From the NCBI GenBank assembly GCA_965153355.1, contig OZ231128.1, positions 4,960,001 to 5,024,000 of the forward strand: 64,000 bases of DNA, given 5' to 3'. Source of the stretch: Flaccisagitta enflata. Its lineage: Eukaryota > Chaetognatha > Sagittoidea > Aphragmophora. The position numbers and the translations under genes are program-made. Below, piece by piece: positions 56,536 to 64,000 of the stretch; positions within the stretch are counted from its first letter, which is position 1, and each line of letters opens with the position of its first letter. A model generated the notes under the pieces. It was given only the letters and a program-made list of their open reading frames with translations. It did not search any database and had not been told where the DNA came from.

Positions 56536-58870
56536 TATAAACGGAATCGCGAGTCTACAGACGGAATCGCAAGTCTACAGACGGAATCGCGAGTCTACAG
56601 ACGGAATCGCGAGTCTACAGACGGAATCGTGAGTCTACAGACGGAATCGCGAGTCTACAGACGGAATCGCGAGTCTACAGACGGAGTCGCGAGTCTACAG
56701 ACGGAGTCGCGAGTCTACAGACGGAGTCGCGAGTCTACAGACAGAATCGCGAGTCTACAGACGGAATTGCCAATCTAAGGATGGAATCGCGAGTTGACAG
56801 ATAGAATTGCAAGTCGACAGACGGAATTGCAAGTTGACAAACGGAATCACCAGTCGATAGACAGAATCGCGAGTCAAGAGGGTATCGCAAGTCAACAGAT
56901 GGAATTGCGAGTTGTCAGACGGAATCGTGAGTCAACAAACGGAATCGCAAGTTGACAGACAGAATTGTGAGTCGACAGACGGAATCCCGAGTCAGCAGAC
57001 AGAATTATGAGTCGACACTCGACAGACTGAATTGCAAGTCAACAGACGATATTGCGAGTTGACACTGTCAACTTGACAGAAGGAATTGCGAGTCGGCAGA
57101 TGGAATTGTGAGTCGGCAGACAGAATTGTAAGTCGACAGACGGAATCGCGAGTCGACACACAGAATCACGATTCTACAGATGGAAGCGCGAGTTACCGAG
57201 AGAATTGCGAGTCGACAGACAGAATCCTGAGTGGACAGACAAAATGGGGAGTTGACAGACAGAATTGCGATTTGGCAGACTGAATTGCGAGTCAACAGAC
57301 GGAATCACGAGCCGACATAACAGAATCGCAAGTTGACAGACGGGATCGCAAGTCGACAGACGGAATCGCGAGTTGACAGACGGAATCGGGCGTTGACAGA
57401 TGGAATCACAAATGAACAGACAGAATTGCAATTTGACAGACTGAATCGCGAGTCAACAGACTGAATTGTGAGTCTACAGACAGAATGCTATTCTACAGAC
57501 AGAATTGCAATGCTACAGATGGAATCGCGTGTCTGCAGATGGAATTGTGAGACTACAGACAGAATCGCAAGTGTACAGACAGAATCGCGATTCTTCATAC
57601 GGAAACGCGAGTCTACAGCTGGAATTGCAATTTGGCAGACAGAATCGCGAGTCGATAACAAAATTGCAAGTTGACAGATGTAATCTAGAGTCGACAGAGG
57701 GAATTGCGAGTCGACAGACAGAATCCTGAGTCAACAGACGGAGTCGCCAGTCGATAGACAGAATTGCGAGTCAACAGAGGGTATAGCAAGTCAACAGACG
57801 GAATTGCGACTCGACAGATGGAATCATGGGTCAAGAAACGGAATTGCGAGTCAACAGATGGAATGGCAAGTCGACAGACAGAATTGCAAGTTGACAGACG
57901 GAATTACGAGTCAACAGGCAGAATTGCAAGTCGACAGAAGGAATTGCAAATGGACAGACAGAATTGCAAGTCGACAGACGGAATTACAAGTCGACAGACG
58001 GAATTGTGAGTTGACAGATGGAATCGGGAGTCGACAGACAGAATTGCAATTCTACAGACGGAAGCGCGAGTAACCGACAGAATTGCAAGTCTACAGAAGG
58101 AATCACGAGTAGACAGACAGAATTGCGCTTTGACAGACAGAATTCCGAGTTGACCGACGGAATCGAGAGTCGACAGACGGAATTGCAAGTTGACAGACGG
58201 AATTGCGAGTCGATAGACGGAATCGCGTGTTGACAGACAGAATCGCGAGTCAACAGACGGAATTGCGAGTCGACAGACGGAATCGCGTGTTGACAGATAA
58301 AATCGCAAGTTGACAGATAAAATCGCAAGTTGACAGATGGAATCGCGAGTTGACAGACGTAATCGCAAGTCGACAGACGGAATCGCAAGTCGACAGACGG
58401 AATCGCAAGTCGACAGACGGAATCGCAAGTCGACAGACGGAATCGCAAGTTGACAGACGGAATCGCGAGTCGACAGACGGAATCGCGAGTCGACAGATGG
58501 AATCGCGAGTCAACAGACGGAATTGACAGACTGAATTGTGAATCTACAGACAGAATCGCTATTCTACAGACGGAATCGGGATACTACAAACAGAATCTAC
58601 AGATGGAATCGTGAGACTGCACACCGGATCGCGAGTTGATAGATGGAATCCCGAGTGGACAGACGGCATTGCGAGTCTACAGACGGCATTGCGAGTCTAC
58701 AGACGGAATCGCGAGTCTACAGACAGAATTGCGAGTCTACAGATGGAATTGCAAGTCTACAGACGGAATCGCGAGCCTACAGACAGAATCGCGAGTCTAC
58801 AGACGGAACCGCGAGTCTACAGACGGAATCGCGAGTCTACAGACGGAATCGCGAGTCTACAGACAACCCA
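56536..58870. repeat. 20-bp satellite, ACAGACGGAATCGCGAGTCT
   Basis: More than 100 tandem units with no spacers. Variation is graded: the block to 56,760 and the block after 58,660 carry GAGTCTACAG, while the middle carries GAGTCGACAG or GTTGACAG. Extra units occur at 54,865-55,000 and 55,630-55,770. Frames such as RRNRESTDGIASLQTES arise because three units equal 60 nt. Confidence 0.95.
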
Positions 58871-59204
58871 ATAGCCTTAATGAATCATCGATGTGTAGCA
58901 TGCAGATATTAAGCGTCCTTTACGTAATCTTAGAATGTCACCTGCGCCATCGTTGCATCCTATAAACACGGTCATTTCATTTCCGCATCATAATCCTGTG
59001 AGCTCCCCCTTCCAACTGAGTCAAGACAAGCAATAGCCTAACAGCGATAATGAATTATCGTCTACGTCATTTTATCTCCTACAGCTGAGAGATTCATTAT
59101 GTGAAGAGATTTGGCCATAGAAATCTTTTCTAGATAGAAAAGTTTTGTTAATGGAAATGATTTCGCTATGGAAAAGATTTCTACCATTAGCATGCCACCC
59201 ACTG

Positions 59205-59520
59205 TTATGATGAGGATATTATACATAGTGCGAGAGGTAGTTTTGACCTGAACACAAACATTGTTAGGTTGAATGAAAGAATATACAAGAAAACTTTTTT
59301 CCCTCGTCTGATTCAGTTGAGACGTTTTTCAACTCGCAGTGCAAATGAGGGGAAAAGACACGGAAATATTTCAAGAGAAATTGACTTTCTGTAAGCACCG
59401 ACGAAAGGTCAAAAGTCATGTTAAAAGTCCTGTCAAAAGTAAGGTCAATAGAAAGCGAAAAAACTCTTTAGTTTAGCGCTATAGTTTGTACAATTATTAC
59501 TCTAGGTCCATATGTCTTTT
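59205..59520. other. No confident feature
   Basis: Contains AAAAGTC(A)TG-type short repeats near 59,410-59,445, similar to those at 54,290-54,365 outside the other end of the 4.66-kb element. Confidence 0.4.
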
Positions 59521-59654
59521 TCTTTATCTTTTTGTCAGTCTGTTCCTGTTTGTTCGTCTGTCTGTTTTTCTCTGTCTCCGTCTCTCTGTCTCTTTGTCTC
59601 TTTGTCTCTTTGTCTCTTTGTCTCTTTGTCTCTATGTCTCTCTGTCTCTCTGTC

Positions 59655-59706
<52 letters not shown>

Positions 59707-59707
59707 G

Positions 59708-59755
<48 letters not shown>
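59521..59755. repeat. (CTGTCTCTTTGT)n, (CTGT)n and (CT)n microsatellites
   Basis: TCTCTTTG units, then CTGT, then CT. It abuts the HINE-like element that follows. Confidence 0.95.
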
Positions 59756-59757
<2 letters not shown>

Positions 59758-59792
59758 TCTACAACTTCAAATCTCTCTCTTCTCTCGCTCTC

Positions 59793-60387
59793 TCGACTCG
59801 CTACACTCCCAGCTTTGTCGGTCCGTCGGTTCCGTCGGTCTGTCGGTCCGTCGGTCCGTCGGTCTGTCCGTCCGTCGGTCCGTCGGTCCGTCACACTTTA
59901 CTTTTTTGGCGTTTATGGGGTTTTTGGCTATACCGCTACTGCCCAAATGCTCCACTTCAGATTCAGATTCAAACAGTTTATTTCCCCGAAGGCGCATATA
60001 ACAGCAATATGACGATGTATCAGCGGGGGAGGACCATGCCTAAGCCCTTCATGTCAAATAATGATATACTTTCTATGTTTTTGTTAAGGATATCGACGGG
60101 CTTGTTCATGTCGACCCTCTTGATTTCAATTACAATTGCAGGATACATATGAGATTACAACAGAAAACACAAAACGCACAAGATCACATGATATCAGAAA
60201 ACAATCAAGTGTATGGCTTGACTTACGAATACGTTGGTAAAATAAATAAGAAATATGTACAATCACTCAGCAACAAGGTAGTGGTAATAAATAAAAGCAT
60301 GACGTACGAGTACGTCTAACACTGACCTCAAATATGGCCCCTGCCCACCCGCACGCGACTGGAGTAGCCGTGTATCCGGCCTTGTTT
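59793..60387 (-). mobile_element. HINE-like element with internal insertion
   Basis: CGACTCGCTACACTCCCAGC, GTCCGTCGG repeats and CACACTTTACTTTTTTGGCG at one end; CCTGCCCACCCGCACGCGAC, GTAGCCGTGTATCCGGCCTT at the other. About 350 bp of unrelated sequence sits between them (roughly 59,960-60,330). Confidence 0.7.
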
Positions 60388-60511
60388 CCACGCATGTCGG
60401 AGATGCATGTAACTGAATTCATTTTATACGCTCATTCTTTTATTCTCTCATCTCTTCATTCCTTCATTCTTCCATAGTTTCATTGTTTCGCTCTTACGGT
60501 AGTTCATCAAC

Positions 60512-60767
60512 TTTTTAGTTGCGGACACGCAACTCTATATGAGGCTTTGTCCGTCCGGTGGTCCGTCGGTCCGTCGGTCCGTCGGTCCGTCGATCCGTTG
60601 GTCCGTCCGTGGTGATCGAGTTGAAAAATGGCGAAACAAGTGTTATAAACACTTTTTGTGCATGTTCGTGTGTGGGAGGTATGTGGGGTGGGGGTTTGGG
60701 TGTGGATGGGGGTTGATTGCCCCTGCCCACCCATCCGCAACGACATTGTGACCCCGCGTCACTTGTT
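60512..60767 (-). mobile_element. HINE-like element, GTTGCGGA subfamily
   Basis: TTTTTAGTTGCGGACACGCAA, GTCCGTCGG repeats, GGTGTGGATGGGGGTTGATT, CCCACCCATCCGCAACGACA and CGTCACTTGTT. In element orientation the 5' word GTTGCGGA is the exact complement of the 3' arm TCCGCAAC. Confidence 0.82.
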
Positions 60768-60954
60768 ACCGACTGAAACCGTATCGACCTTCGGCATTCC
60801 ATTCATTCACGTCACATTCAGTTGTCCTTGCTAAACACACAGCGTGCTGCACTCAGGAATGTGTATACATTGGAGCTTCGCTAGAGCGCACCCGCTAATA
60901 AGGCATGCCGGCCTGTAAGGCATCTTATCTTCTGTCCCATGAGGGATCCTGCAG

Positions 60955-61261
60955 TTTTTAGTCGCGTGCACGCGACTCTACAACCCGCTTTGTCGGTCCA
61001 TTGGTCTGTTGGTCCGTTGGTCCGTTGGTCTGTCCGTCACACTTTACTTTTTATAACTATATATTATACTATAAGTTATATCCAAGGCCGGGTGATACGT
61101 ATTGGGTATTATATTGGGTTTACAATATTCTTAAGTATTGGGTTTACCCAATACTTGCTATGTGTATTCAGCGATGTATGGCAAGGGACTTCAGGGACAT
61201 CACGTGACGTCCCTGCAGTCGGGCTTGAAAGTTTGTCGGGCTTTATATTGTGTTTGAAGGC

Positions 61262-61353
<92 letters not shown>

Positions 61354-62995
61354 GATGGACGGACAGATAGACAGACAGTCAGACAGACAGACAGACTGAC
61401 AGATAAACAAAACAGAAAAACTTTATTGAATCAAATCCTATGGGGGAAATAATAAACGAGTTTGCAAAATGAAATGAGGCAAGGGTTTGATTGATATGTG
61501 ATGATGATTAGTATGCTCAGCCCCATCCTACCATACAGTTTTTTTGGATATTTTTTTTGCACAATACACTAAATTGTACGAATCAATTGAAAACATTCTA
61601 TTTGATAAAGAAGTAACCATCTAGATGAGAATCACTCGTTTATTTGTTACTTTTTTTGCTTAGAAAGCATAGAAATCATGACAAATCAGTTAAAAGGCTG
61701 TTGTGCTTAGATTTGCTGTTGTGCTTGTAATTGGCTTTGAAGTCCCTAGGCTCCAAGCTGCCATACATCACTGTGTGTATTGTAAATTTTCCAATACAAT
61801 ACAATTCATAATGATTTTTCCTTAAAAAAAATATAAAAAAAATTCGATGATGAATTTATATACAAGAAAAGAAAGTCACAGAGAAAAAAAATATAGATAA
61901 GACCATGGAAAGAGGATGAGAAGAAAAAAAAAAAACAACCAATTAATAGGAAAAGAAAAAGAGAGCCATAAGAAGATTAATTTTTTGGTCTTTTATCTTT
62001 CAAGAGTTAATCCTTAGCCAGTGATAATAGGTGACTGAAAGAGATCGATTATCTGGTCTTTTGTCCTTTAAGAGTTAATCTTTGGTCAATGAAAACAGGT
62101 GGCTGAAGGAGATTGATTTTACAGGAAGTGCTTTGAGATATACATCTAGGCCAAAATGATCATATGACTATTTGAAAGAATAAGAGAGAGAGCAAAAGAG
62201 AGAGACAGAGAAAAAGAAAGAAAGAGACAGAGAGAGAAATAGAGAGAGACAGAGAGAAAGAAAAAGAGAGAGAGATAGACAAACAAGCAGACAGATAGAA
62301 AGACAAACAACGAGACCAAAAAAAAGCGCAGTAGTCTTTTTATTGATTTTGAAATACATTTAAAATAAGTAAAAAATTTGTATAGTTCATTTGTTTATAA
62401 AAAAAATCAATAAAAATTTTCTAATAACTTTAGCATTATATTGTTAAGTATTGTATACAATTTTTGAAGGTATTGTATTGTATTGGTATTGTATTGTATT
62501 GGCCCAATACCTTAAAGTATTGTATAGTGTATTGTATTGTATAGAAAAATGCAGAATCGCCCGGGCTTGGTTATATCTAGCCATCCTAAGTCATTCTAAG
62601 TCATTCTAAGTTATTCTAAGTCATTCTAAGTCGTTCTAAGTTATTCTAAGTCATTCTAAGTCGTTCTAAGTTATTCTAAGTCATTCTGCAGAGTCGCCCA
62701 GGCTTGGTTATATCTAGCCATCCTAAGTCATTCTAAGTCATTCTAAGTTATTCTAAGTCATTCTAAGTCGTTCTAAGTTATTCTAAGTCATTCTAAGTCG
62801 TTCTAAGTTATTCTAAGTCATTCTATGTTATCTTAAGTCACTTAAGTCAAATAAGTCAAAGTAGTCATTTCAGTCATTTTATGTCTTTTTAAGTCATTTA
62901 AAGTCGTCTTGGGTCATTTTAAGTCATCTTGAGTCAATAAAAGTCATCTTAAGTTACTGATGTCCCGCACGCGACTTAAAGGTGTTGGCCTTGTT
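60955..62995 (-). mobile_element. HINE-like element with TTCTAAGTCA array and nested insertion
   Basis: TTTTTAGTCGCGTGCACGCG at one end; GCACGCGACTTAAAGGTGTT + GGCCTTGTT at the other. It is the reverse-orientation equivalent of 18,173-18,625. A (CATTCTAAGT)n array fills 62,585-62,850. Between about 61,075 and 62,580 lies another element with TTATATCCAAGGCCGGGTGA and, inverted, CGCCCGGGCTTGGTTATATC; it holds (GA)n (61,269-61,349) and TATTGTATTG repeats. Confidence 0.7.
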
Positions 62996-63000
62996 TTTTT

Positions 63001-63265
63001 ATATTGGCAATGAGGCAGCTTCACTTTAAAGCATAATTTTATTCAGTCTCTTGAAATGCGCTCTAGTGAAGCTCTACTGTATAAATTTTGAACAAACAAG
63101 GATTAAACACCATAAAATGCAATTGAATCCTTTATCCTTTTGTAAGATCGTGACCGAGTCATGAAAATAATATGGATTGGGTTACCACAAAAGATCTTTT
63201 TTTTTTCAAAACCTTCCAGAGTGAAAACTTCATTCTTTCCTCAAGCTTCAATCTAATTCAGATCA
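63001..63265. other. No confident feature
   Basis: The first 85 bp (GGCAATGAGGCAGCTTCACT...GAAGCTCTACTGTA) resemble 25,770-25,850, so an unnamed repeat end may be present. Confidence 0.4.
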
Positions 63266-63267
63266 TA

Positions 63268-63945
<678 letters not shown>

Positions 63946-64000
63946 AGATTTGCCTTGTATTGCGGGTGATTTGCACTCAAATCTCTTCACCGTCACCATT

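Larger units (their letters stand above)
54542..59204. mobile_element. 4.66-kb non-autonomous DNA element with TTAT duplication
   Basis: Ends CAGTGGGCGCCATGCTGATG and, inverted, CATTAGCATGCCACCCACTG are the outer parts of about 170-bp inverted repeats (GAAATCTTTTCTAT, TCATGAATCTCTCAGCT, AAATGACGTA). TTAT flanks both sides (54,538-54,541 and 59,205-59,208). The interior is mostly a 20-bp satellite, interrupted by a CT/CCCC-rich block (55,000-55,630) and a nested MITE. No transposase or other gene is visible. The superfamily is not certain. Confidence 0.85.

Noticed and set aside
56518-58965. CRISPR-like appearance and repeat-peptide frames in the 20-bp array
   Set aside because: Units are contiguous without spacers, the genome is eukaryotic, and the peptides come from three-unit periodicity.

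Overview
The window looks like intergenic and intronic DNA from a repeat-rich animal, probably an invertebrate. The evidence is GT-AG introns, a long multi-exon gene of the animal dipeptidyl-peptidase (DPP) family, C-type-lectin-like exons, a retroelement fragment and an exceptional load of microsatellites and non-autonomous DNA transposons. Such heavy (GA)n content is seen in some crustaceans and other marine invertebrates, but I cannot name the species. Nothing looks prokaryotic.

Three gene units can be supported. (1) Plus strand, 2,287-8,559: a multi-exon gene whose first visible exon encodes a tyrosine recombinase (Crypton-like). Phase-0 exons follow: three related acidic cassettes, then a short acidic exon, then a basic Ser/Pro-rich C-terminus with a nuclear-localisation-like run. 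(2) Minus strand, 47,784 down to 14,770: nine exons of a DPP6/DPP10/DPP4-type protein, running from the transmembrane anchor into the beta-propeller. Reading phases agree at every junction I could test except the one entering the Ser-rich exon near 30.2 kb. The C-terminal half, including the hydrolase domain, is not visible, so gene 1 probably sits antisense inside a DPP intron. (3) Minus strand, 48,237-47,872: a signal-peptide exon and the first part of a C-type-lectin-like domain, ending 87 bp before the DPP transmembrane exon.

The rest is repeats. The dominant family, about 20 copies, begins AACAAGG, carries a central GGAC/GTCC microsatellite and ends in a small hairpin followed by TAAAAA. 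It resembles Helentron-associated (HINE/INE-1-like) elements. Subfamilies change the hairpin arm and a matching 5' word together. Other families are PIF/Harbinger-like MITEs (GGGCGTGTTT ends, six copies), hAT-like MITEs with perfect 8-bp target duplications, TA-flanked mariner-like foldback MITEs, a 3.7-kb palindrome (30.5-34.3 kb), a 4.66-kb element with about 170-bp inverted ends, TTAT flanks and a 20-bp satellite (54.5-59.2 kb), and a 1,134-bp macrosatellite (about 9.5-14.0 kb).

Microsatellites and repeats invade gene structure. (GA)n or (CT)n tracts abut several splice sites, one minisatellite copies a splice acceptor in frame, and low-complexity tracts have expanded inside DPP exons. All functions are inferred from reading the sequence; no database search was possible.
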